Of a DNA stretch of 64,000 nt, positions 55,854-64,000 are shown one piece after another (positions within the stretch are counted from its first letter, which is position 1; each line of letters starts with the position of its first letter). Location: positions 1 to 64,000 of the forward strand of contig NZ_JAGGLL010000011.1 in assembly GCF_017874425.1 (NCBI RefSeq). The letters are read 5' to 3'. The position numbers and the translations under genes are program-made. A model generated the notes under the pieces. It saw only the letters and a list, made by a program, of their open reading frames with translations, did not search any database and was not told where the DNA came from. This DNA comes from Clostridium punense (lineage in GTDB: Bacteria; Bacillota; Clostridia; Clostridiales; Clostridiaceae).

Positions 55854-56243
55854 ATGAGAGAAGATGGAACAGTATCTTTATGGGTTGGGAAAGCTTATTC
55901 TGAGGAGGAAGTAGAAGCTTATGTAGAAATACCTTATATAGAAGATGATGATGAAATTCACACATCAAGATTTGGTGAAAATTTTAAAATATAGTACTAT
56001 GATGAAGATTTTATTGAATCAAATTATTGTAAAATTAACAGCAAAGGTCTAAAAGAATTACTAAATGGTCATTCATACGATGAAATAATTATTCCAAGAT
56101 TCTTGGACCTCTGTGGTAATGAACCTTTAGAAGAAGCAAACACTACTATACTTTTATATAATTATAAATATTACGGAAGAGTGAAAAAGTTTGAAGATGG
56201 TAAAATGAAGTTTATGTATGTAGGTTCAGTACAATATGTGTAG
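55854..56243 (+). pseudogene. Second Imm22-like gene with in-frame TAG
   Basis: From an ATG with AGGAGG upstream the frame reads MREDGTVSLWVGKAYSEEEV, then HTSRFGENFKI, then TAG (55992-55994), and continues YYDEDFIESNYCKINS to a normal stop at 56241. VSLWVG and YYDEDFIE match Imm22. The total length, 129 codons, is that of the family, and the amber codon is the only lesion. The related gene at 33380 carries a TAG at another place. Confidence 0.7.
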
Positions 56244-56245
56244 TA

Positions 56246-56310
56246 GGATTCAATATGTTATGAATTTTATGAAATAATATGTAGTTCAACAAAAGATTCG
56301 ACAGATGCAA
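56246..56310 (+). pseudogene. Remnant of a SUKH gene start
   Basis: About 60 bases resemble 33795-33835, the beginning of the SUKH gene behind the first Imm22-like gene (NFMK, YVV). Stops follow at once. It shows that the Imm22-SUKH pair existed here too. Confidence 0.4.
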
Positions 56311-56418
56311 TATATAATGCTTATTGTTAAAGCTATGGGAATTAAGTATTGATGTTGCCTAGGTATCATAGCGGAGGTTAATTTATTAGATATTTGAAAC
56401 AGTTGGAGGAAAGATAAA

Positions 56419-57105
56419 ATGCATTTGTATAATGATATTATCATTAAATTTAGAAGCAGATTCCTTGAAAATGGAAGAAGTGAAGAGGAAATAAATAATA
56501 CTTTTATTAAAGCCAAAACTCAAGAGATTGAGATAATGAAAAATCTTTACGATACCTATGTATCATCTTCATCGTTTTATGAAGATGAAGATTTACGATG
56601 TCTAAAAAATTATGAAGTTCCCGAAAAAGTTATTTATTTTTATAAAGAGTATAATCCTAAGGGAAATCCAATGCTGTTTGGCGGAATAAATTTATTTGAT
56701 CTAAATACAATAAGAGAATATAACTCAACAGCTTTTCCAGATGCATATTTAATTAAATATGGAATAGCTGTTATAGGAAATACTATAGGAGGTAACTTAA
56801 TTTGTTTAGACTTAAATTGTGTAACAAATGGTGAGCCAAGAGTAATAGGTGTTGATCATACTATAATATATTGCTCAGATGAACATAATAAACCGGAAGT
56901 GGTTGCTAGTGAAATATCAGAAGAAGAAATAAAATTGCTTGAAGCTGGAGTTATTAAAGAAGAAGATTTAATTGAATGGCTATCATATGAAACATTAGTC
57001 AAATACACTCCTGTGATAGCAGAAACATTTTCTCAATTTTTGTTAGCATTATCAAATGAAGATGCGGAGTTTGAAGATATTGAAAATGAATATTTTTCTA
57101 GTTAG
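56419..57105 (+). CDS. SUKH-superfamily orphan immunity protein
   Basis: A 228-residue protein with the SUKH core: VPEKVIYFYKEYNPKGN, NLFDLNTIREYN, LIKYGIAVIGNTIGGNLICLD. The C-terminal 60 residues are acidic. TTGGAGGAAAG precedes the ATG. The immediate upstream DNA holds only immunity remnants, so its toxin is unknown. Confidence 0.65.
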   Translation: MHLYNDIIIKFRSRFLENGRSEEEINNTFIKAKTQEIEIMKNLYDTYVSSSSFYEDEDLRCLKNYEVPEKVIYFYKEYNPKGNPMLFGGINLFDLNTIREYNSTAFPDAYLIKYGIAVIGNTIGGNLICLDLNCVTNGEPRVIGVDHTIIYCSDEHNKPEVVASEISEEEIKLLEAGVIKEEDLIEWLSYETLVKYTPVIAETFSQFLLALSNEDAEFEDIENEYFSS

Positions 57106-57147
57106 CTGTGTATTATATTAAATTGCATATATTATAGGAATAAAAAT

Positions 57148-57182
57148 GGTTAGTACTGATAAAAGGTATTAGCCTTTTTAAA
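57148..57182 (+). terminator. Terminator before Rhs fragment 5
   Basis: A 9-bp stem with two wobbles (57148-57156 with 57166-57174), loop TGATAAAAG, T5 end. It is a relative of the terminator at 44281. Confidence 0.65.
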
Positions 57183-57207
57183 AAGTTATTTTTGGACATA
57201 AAATTAG

Positions 57208-57465
57208 CTAGTAGAAATAGAAAACAGCTACTTCTATGATGCCTTTGGAGTTTTACTTGAAGGAACAGAAAAAGTTCCAAATAGAATAACTTACACTGGT
57301 CAACAATATGACTCAGTAACCCAGCAATACTATCTTAGAGCCAGAAACTACAACCCAGTGATAGGAAGATTCACACAAGAACATATCTATAAATGGCATG
57401 GTGGTAATTGACAGAATGATACATCTGGAGTTCCAATTAATCCACATTTTGAGGAGGAGTTTTAA
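57208..57465 (+). pseudogene. Rhs tip fragment 5 with broken toxin tail
   Basis: The rhs core end (VEIENSYFYDAFGVLLEG to VIGRFTQEHIYKWHGG) occupies 57211-57408 but skips the DPSGYM boundary: it jumps from FTQE into a tail. A TGA (57409-57411) interrupts, then QNDTSGVPINPHFEEEF runs to TAA 57463-57465. The tail looks like the last residues of a toxin, most of which is deleted. The next gene's start overlaps this stop. Confidence 0.7.
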
Positions 57466-57743
57466 TGAATAAAGGTGTAGAATTATATTTTAAGGAGTTA
57501 ATTGGGATATATGGTGAAGAAGTGAGTTTAAGTGACCCTGAAGGAACTAATAATAAATTAGAACAGATACCAGTTCCATTACGTTCACTTTACAAATTCA
57601 CATCTAGCGTTAAGCTTCCTTTTGGTGAAATATTTGACATAGACAAAGAATTAATGCAATCAGAGAGGATGCCCTTTAAGCCTAACTGGTTTGTTTTTGG
57701 TAATGAAGGTAAACACATGTGGTATGGGGGAGAAAATAAATGA
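57465..57743 (+). CDS. Small probable immunity protein
   Basis: A 92-residue protein with GAGGAGG upstream, ending in FKPNWFVFGNEGKHMWYGG. The start ELYFKELIGIYGEEVSLSDP and the FVFG strand suggest a shortened SUKH-like protein. It overlaps the next gene by 4 bp (ATGA). It was probably paired with the toxin whose tail precedes it. Confidence 0.5.
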   Translation: MNKGVELYFKELIGIYGEEVSLSDPEGTNNKLEQIPVPLRSLYKFTSSVKLPFGEIFDIDKELMQSERMPFKPNWFVFGNEGKHMWYGGENK

Positions 57744-58249
57744 GTGAGGAACTTTTTAAAGAATTAAAGAAAGAGCTAAAACTAGCTATTGTTAAACATT
57801 ATAAAGAAATTGAGGAAATGTTTAGAGGTAAAGATTTTTATGGTTATGCATTATACACAAGCGATGATGTATCAAGTATAGTGGCTGTGGCGAATACAAG
57901 CGATAGCATACCAGTTGATGTAAGTGATGAGATGTATATTTACTATAGGTATAGTCCTGATGAATGGAGCCAGTGGGATGATTTTGAAATATTTGATACA
58001 GTGAATAAGATAATTGAGGAAAGCTATTGCTTGCCAAATGCTGAATTTAGCAGAGTTAAGAGCAAGATATTAAGTAGTTCACTAGAAACTATGATGGAGC
58101 TTCAGAGGGAAGGTTTATTTGGAGTAAAAAGTGATGAAAAGTATCTTATTATATGGGTATCTGATTCAGATGATAGCATAATGGAGATTTCAGCAAAGGA
58201 ACTTAATACAAGCAAGGTGTATGAGGACTACACTGAGGAATTTGAATAA
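57740..58249 (+). CDS. DUF4303 family protein, probable immunity
   Basis: A 169-residue protein matching DUF4303: FYGYALYTSDDVSSIVAVANT near residue 32, then YYRYSPDEWSQWDDF and GVKSDEKYLIIWVSDSDDS. DUF4303 proteins are often found in toxin-immunity loci. It is coupled to the preceding gene by overlap and ends the array. Confidence 0.7.
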   Translation: MSEELFKELKKELKLAIVKHYKEIEEMFRGKDFYGYALYTSDDVSSIVAVANTSDSIPVDVSDEMYIYYRYSPDEWSQWDDFEIFDTVNKIIEESYCLPNAEFSRVKSKILSSSLETMMELQREGLFGVKSDEKYLIIWVSDSDDSIMEISAKELNTSKVYEDYTEEFE

Positions 58250-58368
58250 TGGTTAGAAAATAAGTAGGTTAATTTAAAAAATATTAAAATATTAATAAGT
58301 AAAGTTGCTGAAGCTAAAACTGGAACTAATGATAATTGGAGAAAAGATAGGTAAATAAAGCATATAAT

Positions 58369-58421
58369 AAAGCCATCCAAGAAATAGAGAATTTGTTTTC
58401 TTCTATTTGTGGATGGCTTTC
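58369..58421 (+). terminator. Terminator at the end of the accessory array
   Basis: A long stem (AAAGCCATCCA arm extended by AAGAAATAGAG, with mismatches) between 58369 and 58420, ended by CTTT. Confidence 0.7.
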
Positions 58422-58440
58422 CTATTATTTAGGACTTTCA

Positions 58441-58521
58441 TGCATTAGGCATTTTCAAAAAATAAATTAGTTAGTATGTTTGTCTACTTTCAGTTATTAT
58501 TTATTTTCAAAGGCCTTATGC
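58441..58521. mobile_element. Short MITE-like element related to the one at 40966
   Basis: Inverted ends AGGCATTTTCAAAAAATAAA (58447) and the near complement at 58491-58516 match those of the longer element. The middle is only about 20 bases. An outer TGCAT/ATGCA pair frames it. Confidence 0.55.
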
Positions 58522-59132
58522 AAGGTTCCTTAATTTTATTATGTGAAGTAGTTATGTGAAATTAAAACTTAACAACATTTTGTGTGCTTCAACCCTAAAA
58601 TATTTTTTAGTGAAAGCTACTGAGACTAAGTAAGTTGCTTTGGTGTAACAAACGCAGTTTGCTAACAAAGATGCCTTTGATTAGACCAAATATGTTTTCA
58701 AAGTTACTGTACAAAATGAACTTGTTTTCTATTTAATTTTTAATAACTACTGATTTAAACAAATATTAATGAAGAATACTCTCCTAATTTATCTATAATG
58801 GCAAAAATAAAGCTAGAATGTATTGACCTGGTGTGTAAATAATAAATAAGTAAGTATTCTAATATTAATATGATAAGTAAAGTTATAAACATCTTTTTAA
58901 ATAATTTCATATACACCACCTCAATGTAGTATATGAGATTAAAAGCTATAAAGTTACAAAAAATACAAGGAACTTTAATCCTTTTTTAAATAGAAAAAAA
59001 GTAGGTGCTCATGGGCATATTAAAGAAAGCAGCTATTATTTATACTTCTTTTATGTAATTAGAAACCTGATGAAACCAGGGGGTTACCATGATTTTTTGA
59101 ATTAAAAAGCAGGATTACCTTATATAATAAAA
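58522..59132. other. Gene-free stretch right of the accessory array
   Basis: About 600 AT-rich bases without a gene. At 58843-58860 the sequence AATAAATAAGTAAGTAT repeats part of the MITE-like end. The stretch 58600-58690 (GTAACAAACGCAGTTTGCTA) is partly self-complementary. These look like debris of the same element family. Confidence 0.4.
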
Positions 59133-59172
59133 GAAGCAGCAAAGGACAAATATAAATGTCCTAGCTGCTTTT
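59133..59172 (-). terminator. Terminator of the DEAD-box helicase gene
   Basis: Read on the minus strand: AGCAGCTAGGAC pairs with GTCCTTTGCTGCT with one bulge, 4 bases after the helicase stop. Confidence 0.6.
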
Positions 59173-59175
59173 AAA

Positions 59176-60759
59176 TTATCTTCTTTTTTTATTGGAAATT
59201 TCGATGTTTACTTTTCTCTTACCAATTTTTTTGCCGTTACAGTTAGAGATTATTACATCTACTAAACTTTCAGGAACATCTATAAATGAGAATTTATCTA
59301 GAATATCAATTCTTCCGATTTCTTTGCTCTTAACTCCAGCAGAGTCATCTAAGAATTGGATAATATCCTTTGGTGTTGCTTTATCTAGCTTTCCTACAGA
59401 CATAAATAATCTTACAATGTCATCAGTAAATGAAGTATTAGTATCTGTATCGCCATCATACTCGTAGTTAGTTTCTTTATCAAAAATTAACTTAACAAGA
59501 GAAGCTGTAACGTCTTCTGCACCATATTCATTTATTAATTCCTTAGCCATTGGAAGGAAGTTTTCATAAAGGTTTTCCTCTAAGGTTGCTTTAATGTTAT
59601 CAAGGATACTTCCTGATTTTGCAGAGAAAATATCTGCAAGGGTAGGAATTTCCTTTTTGTCTATTTTACTCTTAGTATCATGCTCAATTTGTCTAATAGA
59701 AGAAACTTCTTTTCTTGATACAAAGCTATAAGCAGTACCTTCTTTATTAGCTCTTCCAGTTCTTCCTATTCTATGAACATAGGATTCAGTATCCTGTGGT
59801 AAATCATAGTTTATTACATGAGTAACATCTTCTACATCTATTCCTCTTGCTGCTACATCTGTTGCAATAAGGAAGTTAAGGTTTCCACTCTTAAACTTTT
59901 TAAGGGTGTTCATTCTTTGAGTTTGCTTCATATCTCCGTGCATACCCTCAACAACGTAACCTTTACTTTGCATTGCCTCAACTAATTCATCTACACCTTT
60001 TTTAGTTTTGCAGAATAATATTCCTGATTTAGGATTATCAACATCTAAAACCCTACATAAGGATTCAAATTTGTTTGCAGAGTTAACTATAAAGTAGTAT
60101 TGCTTTATTTTTGAAACTGTCATAGATTTTTTAGCTATGGTGATATGCTCTGTATCAGGTTTCATGTAGTTTTTAGCAAGATTTTTAATCTGTCTTGGCA
60201 TAGTTGCAGAGAATAAAAGTGTCTGTCTATCTTCACTTAAGTGACTAAGAATGCTTTCGATATCTTCAATAAAGCCCATATTAAGCATTTCATCAGCTTC
60301 ATCTAAAACTAGGAATTTAACATTTTCAAGTTTTAAAGTTCTTCTGTTAATATGGTCAATTATTCTTCCAGGAGTTCCAATTACAATATCTACTCCTTTT
60401 TTTAATGGACCAAGCTGTTTATCAAAGGATTGACCACCATATATAGGAAGGATTTTATATCTCTCATACTTTGAAATTTTAGCAAGTTCTTCGCTAACTT
60501 GAATTGCAAGTTCTCTTGTAGGTGCTAGTATAAGTGTTTGTACTTTTCCGCTAGGGGGAGCCATTTGGCTTAAAATAGGAGCACCGAAGGCTAAAGTTTT
60601 ACCAGTACCAGTTTGAGCCTGCCCTATTAGGTCGCATCCTTGTAAGCTTACAGGGATACTTTTTGCTTGTATATCACTTGGATTTTCAAATTTTAAGTCA
60701 TTTATAGCATTAAGGACTGTGTCTTTAAGTCCTAATTCATCGAATCTAATTTTGTTCAT
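59176..60759 (-). CDS. DEAD-box ATP-dependent RNA helicase
   Basis: A 527-residue helicase, likely CshA/DeaD/DbpA type. In order: Q motif (FDELGLKDTVLNAI, NPSDIQAKSIP), AQTGTGKT, PTRELA, TPGR, DEAD, SAT, and in the second RecA domain RGIDVED and HRIGRTGR. The last 75 residues (DILDKFSFIDVPESLVDVI, then GKKIGKRKVNIEIS) are the DbpA-type RNA-binding domain that targets ribosomal RNA. It remodels rRNA or mRNA, helping ribosome assembly and RNA decay. All catalytic motifs are intact. It is transcribed away from the M16 peptidase gene. Confidence 0.92.
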   Translation of the reverse strand: MNKIRFDELGLKDTVLNAINDLKFENPSDIQAKSIPVSLQGCDLIGQAQTGTGKTLAFGAPILSQMAPPSGKVQTLILAPTRELAIQVSEELAKISKYERYKILPIYGGQSFDKQLGPLKKGVDIVIGTPGRIIDHINRRTLKLENVKFLVLDEADEMLNMGFIEDIESILSHLSEDRQTLLFSATMPRQIKNLAKNYMKPDTEHITIAKKSMTVSKIKQYYFIVNSANKFESLCRVLDVDNPKSGILFCKTKKGVDELVEAMQSKGYVVEGMHGDMKQTQRMNTLKKFKSGNLNFLIATDVAARGIDVEDVTHVINYDLPQDTESYVHRIGRTGRANKEGTAYSFVSRKEVSSIRQIEHDTKSKIDKKEIPTLADIFSAKSGSILDNIKATLEENLYENFLPMAKELINEYGAEDVTASLVKLIFDKETNYEYDGDTDTNTSFTDDIVRLFMSVGKLDKATPKDIIQFLDDSAGVKSKEIGRIDILDKFSFIDVPESLVDVIISNCNGKKIGKRKVNIEISNKKRR

Positions 60760-61155
60760 TCATATTCCTCTTCTCTAATTTTCTAAAATACATCTAATAG
60801 TAACACAATATGATAATAATAGCAAACACAAATAAATATAACTTCTGTTTTCTACTATTATTAACATATTTATAACAAAATATTAAGCTCTATAATAAAT
60901 TTTTTAAATAAATCATTCATAATTTTGTAAAAAAGCCAAATAAACCCTGAGGCACATTACCTTACAAAATAATAATTAAGTGGTATAATATATTGTACTA
61001 TTTTATATAAGTATATTTCTAATAGGTAACTTATTTTTACTTAGTAGTGAAATACTAGGTATTACTATTTGCAAAGCGTTAGTAGATGGGGCTTTAAAGT
61101 ATTCTTATAGATTTATATTAATATAGTATAGAGATGGATTTATAAAGGAGATTCT
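60760..61155. promoter_or_regulatory. Divergent promoter region
   Basis: About 395 bases between divergent genes. TATAAT at 60984-60989 with a weak TTACAA 16 bases upstream could be the promoter for the peptidase gene. No operator or riboswitch is evident. Confidence 0.35.
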
Positions 61156-62409
61156 ATGAAAAAAGCAGTATTTGATACGTTACAAACTAAACTTAATAAT
61201 GGATTAACATTAATTTCAATAAAGAAGGATACTCAAATTGCGTCTTTGCATATAGGGGTTTCCATCGGAGCTTTATACGAAAGCCCAAAGGAGAGAGGAA
61301 TTTCACATTTTATCGAACATATGGTTTTTAAAGGAACTAAACATCGTGATAATGAAAGACTAAATAGTGAGCTTGAGAATTTAGGTGGAGAATATAATGC
61401 CTACACCGATTATTCTTGTACAGTTTTTAATACCACTACTCTAAATGATGAACTAGAAAACTGTGTTGAATTACTAGGGGATTTAGTTCAAAACTCTATA
61501 TTTCCAGAAGAAGAAATAAAGAAGGAAAGAGGAGTTATTTTAGCAGAAATAAGAGGCAGTAAGGATGATATAGAAGATTTAAGCTTTCAAAGAGTAAATG
61601 AAGTTGCTTTTGATAAGAGCCCTCTTAAGTGGGATATTATTGGTAAGGAATCTATTGTAAAAAAGCTCAATAGAAAACAGTTAGTAGAATTTTATAACAA
61701 GTATTACGCACCTAATAACACCACTGTTACTATTGTGTCTAACTATAATCATGAAGATGTTTTAGCTATGGTAAATAAGTGTTTTGGGAAGTGGGAAGAA
61801 AAATCTATAGATAAACCAAAGGCTATATGTGAAGAAAATAAAAGTGGGTTTAAGACTACCTATAAAAAGGATATTGAGCAAAGTACTGTAGTTTATTTAT
61901 ATTCCTTATCTGGTTTAAGCAAAAAGGAAGAACTAGCACTTAGAATATTAAATAATAAGTTTGGAGAAAGTTCCAACTCAATTCTTTTTAGAGAGCTAAG
62001 AGAAGAAAGAGGCCTTGCATACGATGTTTATACCATGTTAGATTTAACAGAAAACATTAAAACCTTATATATTTACACTTCTGTTGCCAGTGAAAATGTA
62101 GAAGAAGCAATAAATGTTATCGATGAGTGTATACAAAGTGTAAAAGAGGAAAAGATTGTATTTGATGATAGTACAATAATGCTAATGAAAAAGATCTTTA
62201 AAACAGCTGTAGCGTCAACCTTAGAAGACTCTACAGATCTTGGAAACTACGTTCTTCACCAATCTATGGAGGATGAGTATATTTATCAATTTAATGAGGA
62301 TATGAAAAATATGGATAATATAGCTAGTGAGGACTTATATAATGTAGCAAGAAAAGTTCTAAACAAACCAACTATTCATGTTTTGCTATCTCAAAGGGAT
62401 GAAGATTAA
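61156..62409 (+). CDS. M16 family zinc peptidase
   Basis: A 417-residue processing-peptidase-like enzyme. The inverted zinc motif HFIEHMVFKGT (HxxEH) lies at residue 48-52 and the distal zinc Glu is in VILAEIRGSKDD near 127. The C-terminal half-barrel holds FRELREERGLAYDVYT. This single-domain form is the standard bacterial M16 peptidase, which degrades peptides or pre-sequences as a dimer. Cytosolic, with no signal peptide. GGAG precedes the ATG. recX starts on its last base. Confidence 0.9.
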   Translation: MKKAVFDTLQTKLNNGLTLISIKKDTQIASLHIGVSIGALYESPKERGISHFIEHMVFKGTKHRDNERLNSELENLGGEYNAYTDYSCTVFNTTTLNDELENCVELLGDLVQNSIFPEEEIKKERGVILAEIRGSKDDIEDLSFQRVNEVAFDKSPLKWDIIGKESIVKKLNRKQLVEFYNKYYAPNNTTVTIVSNYNHEDVLAMVNKCFGKWEEKSIDKPKAICEENKSGFKTTYKKDIEQSTVVYLYSLSGLSKKEELALRILNNKFGESSNSILFRELREERGLAYDVYTMLDLTENIKTLYIYTSVASENVEEAINVIDECIQSVKEEKIVFDDSTIMLMKKIFKTAVASTLEDSTDLGNYVLHQSMEDEYIYQFNEDMKNMDNIASEDLYNVARKVLNKPTIHVLLSQRDED

Positions 62410-63254
62410 TGAAAAATATAATCACATCAATAGAAGTCCAAAAAAAGAATAAGGACAGAGTAAATATCTTTATAAATAATGAGTTTTCCTTTGCTTGTAG
62501 CAATGAATTAATTTATAGTCATGGGCTTAAAAAAGGTTTACAAGTAGAACCTAAAAGTTTAGAAGAAGTTGTTAAAGCAGATGAGTATATAAAGGGAAAA
62601 ACAGCTGCTTTAAGGTATATAGAAAGAGCTATGAAAACTAAAAAACAGGTGGAGGATATGCTCTACAAGAAGGAAATGTCAGAAGAGACAGTTAGTAGAG
62701 TGATAGAATTTCTTAAGAATTATAGCTTTATTGATGATAAAAGATATGCTGAAAGCTTTATAAAACAAAAGCTAAAAGAAAGTGGAAAAAATAAAATTAA
62801 GTATGACCTTTTAAAAAAAGGCATAGATGAGGAACTAATCAAGGAATTGCTGGATAAGGTTTCTTCTGAAGATGAAAGTACAGTAGCCCTAGCTTTAGCT
62901 GAAAAGAAGGTAAGAATTTTAGGAAAAAGTGAAAGGGATAAAGGAAAACTTTTAGGAAAGGTGACAAAATACCTGTTATCAAAAGGATATACCTATGATT
63001 TAATTAATCAGGTTGTAAACAAGGTAGCCTTAACTATTGCTGAAGCTGAAGAAGCCCTTGAAGAGCCAGAAGTGGACTTTGAAGAATTATTAGCCTTAGC
63101 ACAAAAGAAATATAACCTACTTAAAAATAATGAGGATAATCCAATGAAGCTGAAAAAGAAACTTCAGGACTTTCTTTTAAGAAGGGGTTACGGCTATGAG
63201 GAAATAAAGAGTGTATTAACCCAAGTTATTGAAAATAAAGAGGATTTTTATTAA
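62409..63254 (+). CDS. recX: RecX-like regulatory protein
   Basis: A 281-residue protein with RecX helical triplets: KKQVEDMLYKKEMSEETVSR, then YSFIDDKRYAESFIKQKL, and repeats to LRRGYGYEEIKSVLTQVIEN. RecX binds the RecA filament and limits strand exchange. It is longer than the common 150-210 residues, with a second set of repeats at the C-terminus, as in other clostridia. Its ATG overlaps the peptidase stop, so expression is coupled. There is no recA next to it. Confidence 0.88.
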   Translation: MKNIITSIEVQKKNKDRVNIFINNEFSFACSNELIYSHGLKKGLQVEPKSLEEVVKADEYIKGKTAALRYIERAMKTKKQVEDMLYKKEMSEETVSRVIEFLKNYSFIDDKRYAESFIKQKLKESGKNKIKYDLLKKGIDEELIKELLDKVSSEDESTVALALAEKKVRILGKSERDKGKLLGKVTKYLLSKGYTYDLINQVVNKVALTIAEAEEALEEPEVDFEELLALAQKKYNLLKNNEDNPMKLKKKLQDFLLRRGYGYEEIKSVLTQVIENKEDFY

Positions 63255-63422
63255 AAGTTAACAAGTTCATTTTATTGAGTTGCTTTGGAATCAATTTTAG
63301 GATGGTACTTAAAAGTTTTCTTGGGGTGAGAAACTACAAGGCTGTTGAGTAGCACTCTATAGAAGTTGTGAGATTTGAAGATTCCAAAGTGTTGTTAAAT
63401 TTATATGGAAGAAGGTGAGGTT

Positions 63423-64000
63423 ATGAGTACGAATATTTTAAGCACAATTACTAGTGATATATTTACATTGTTTAATGGAGTAAATTTAATTAGCTTAATG
63501 ATTTATACTGTGTTGCTTTATCCTTTAGTTATTGGATTTTTATTCAAGCTAAATAGCGATGCCTTATTGAATACTATAAAAAGTTTATTTAGTACTTTAG
63601 CCTTATTATTGTCTCTTATGATAAGCTCAACTATAGTTAAAGGGGTATTTATTAGTGATAAGTATGGCATAATGGATTATATTAATACTAAGGCAGGGCC
63701 ATCAATTTCAGCTTTAATACAAAATAGACCTCAAATTTTTATGGGAACTATACTAGTAATTCTTATAGTGATTATACACCAATTATTAAAGCTACTAATT
63801 CATTTAATTAGTGAGATAGGATTATCTCCACTGTTACAGGCTTTAGATAACTTAATAAAGAAGGGTGGAGGAGTTCTAAGAAGAATATTTGGAGTAATTT
63901 TTCAAATTCCAAGGGCTTTATGCTATGCTATTATTCTTACATTTTTGCTGAATTATATTTCTATGTTAAATGTAAGTAAAAATCTAGATACTACTTTAGA
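63423..64000 (+). CDS. Multi-pass membrane protein, runs off the window
   Basis: At least 192 residues, open to the window end. Several hydrophobic helices are visible (VNLISLMIYTVLLYPLVIGF, LALLLSLMISSTIV, MGTILVILIVIIHQLLKLL, ALCYAIILTFLLNYI). The layout recalls CvpA-like or uncharacterised clostridial membrane proteins found before a trypsin-like protease gene. AAGGTGAGG precedes the ATG. The missing C-terminus could change the call. Confidence 0.55.
   Translation, partial: MSTNILSTITSDIFTLFNGVNLISLMIYTVLLYPLVIGFLFKLNSDALLNTIKSLFSTLALLLSLMISSTIVKGVFISDKYGIMDYINTKAGPSISALIQNRPQIFMGTILVILIVIIHQLLKLLIHLISEIGLSPLLQALDNLIKKGGGVLRRIFGVIFQIPRALCYAIILTFLLNYISMLNVSKNLDTTL

Noticed and set aside
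33380-56243. Genome-wide reassignment of TAG
   Set aside because: TAG ends intact genes such as those at 578, 8125 and 17068, so TAG is an ordinary stop here; at most local readthrough remains possible.
1-64000. A CRISPR array
   Set aside because: No regularly spaced direct repeats with unique spacers occur; the repeats seen are rhs homology, inverted-repeat elements and terminators.

Overview
The window is AT-rich, has Clostridium-like gene content and ribosome binding sites, and carries no rRNA or tRNA that I can see. Housekeeping genes lie at both ends: YaaR, an XRE-TPR regulator, NAD synthetase, a flavin reductase, a probable alpha-ribazole kinase and a ferredoxin on the left; a DEAD-box helicase, an M16 peptidase, RecX and a membrane protein on the right. 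The organism is probably a Clostridium or close relative; I cannot name the species.

The centre (8125-32701) is a long one-strand cluster that reads as a contractile injection machine related to type VI secretion but built differently from the proteobacterial one. In order it has a 721-aa sheath candidate, two 141-aa tube-like paralogues with a 31-residue membrane peptide between them, a J-domain protein, two FHA proteins, two degenerate PP2C-like membrane proteins, two baseplate candidates, a large Hsp70-like ATPase with a SAP-like stretch, two more cluster proteins (one DUF1795/DcrB-like), a VgrG-like spike, a pentapeptide-repeat protein, an accessory protein, a DUF4280 PAAR-like tip, and a 2378-aa VgrG-Rhs effector ending in a deaminase-like toxin followed by an immunity gene. 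No ClpV, TssJ, TssL or TssM homologue is visible. The dedicated Hsp70/J pair and the membrane-anchored FHA/PP2C proteins may replace those functions.

From 32716 to about 58500 lies an accessory effector-immunity archive. It contains orphan immunity genes (SUKH, DUF2019, TPR, ankyrin-SUFU, Imm22), a second copy of the spike/adaptor/PAAR module with a truncated vgrG and its own VgrG-toxin effector, a broken AbiH-like gene, a truncated IS110 transposase, a small phage- or plasmid-like remnant, and four displaced Rhs tips or fragments carrying different C-terminal toxins (an unrecognised His-rich domain, a deaminase, an HNH nuclease, and a broken tail). Two further decayed toxin domains and one Rhs mid-gene scrap are present. 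Small inverted-repeat elements and related intergenic hairpins recur between modules. The arrangement fits repeated swapping of toxin tips by recombination in the conserved Rhs core, with old tips and immunities left behind.

Functional names come from motifs read by eye. The injection-machine assignment is an inference from gene order plus recognisable VgrG, DUF4280, FHA, PP2C, Hsp70 and Rhs members.
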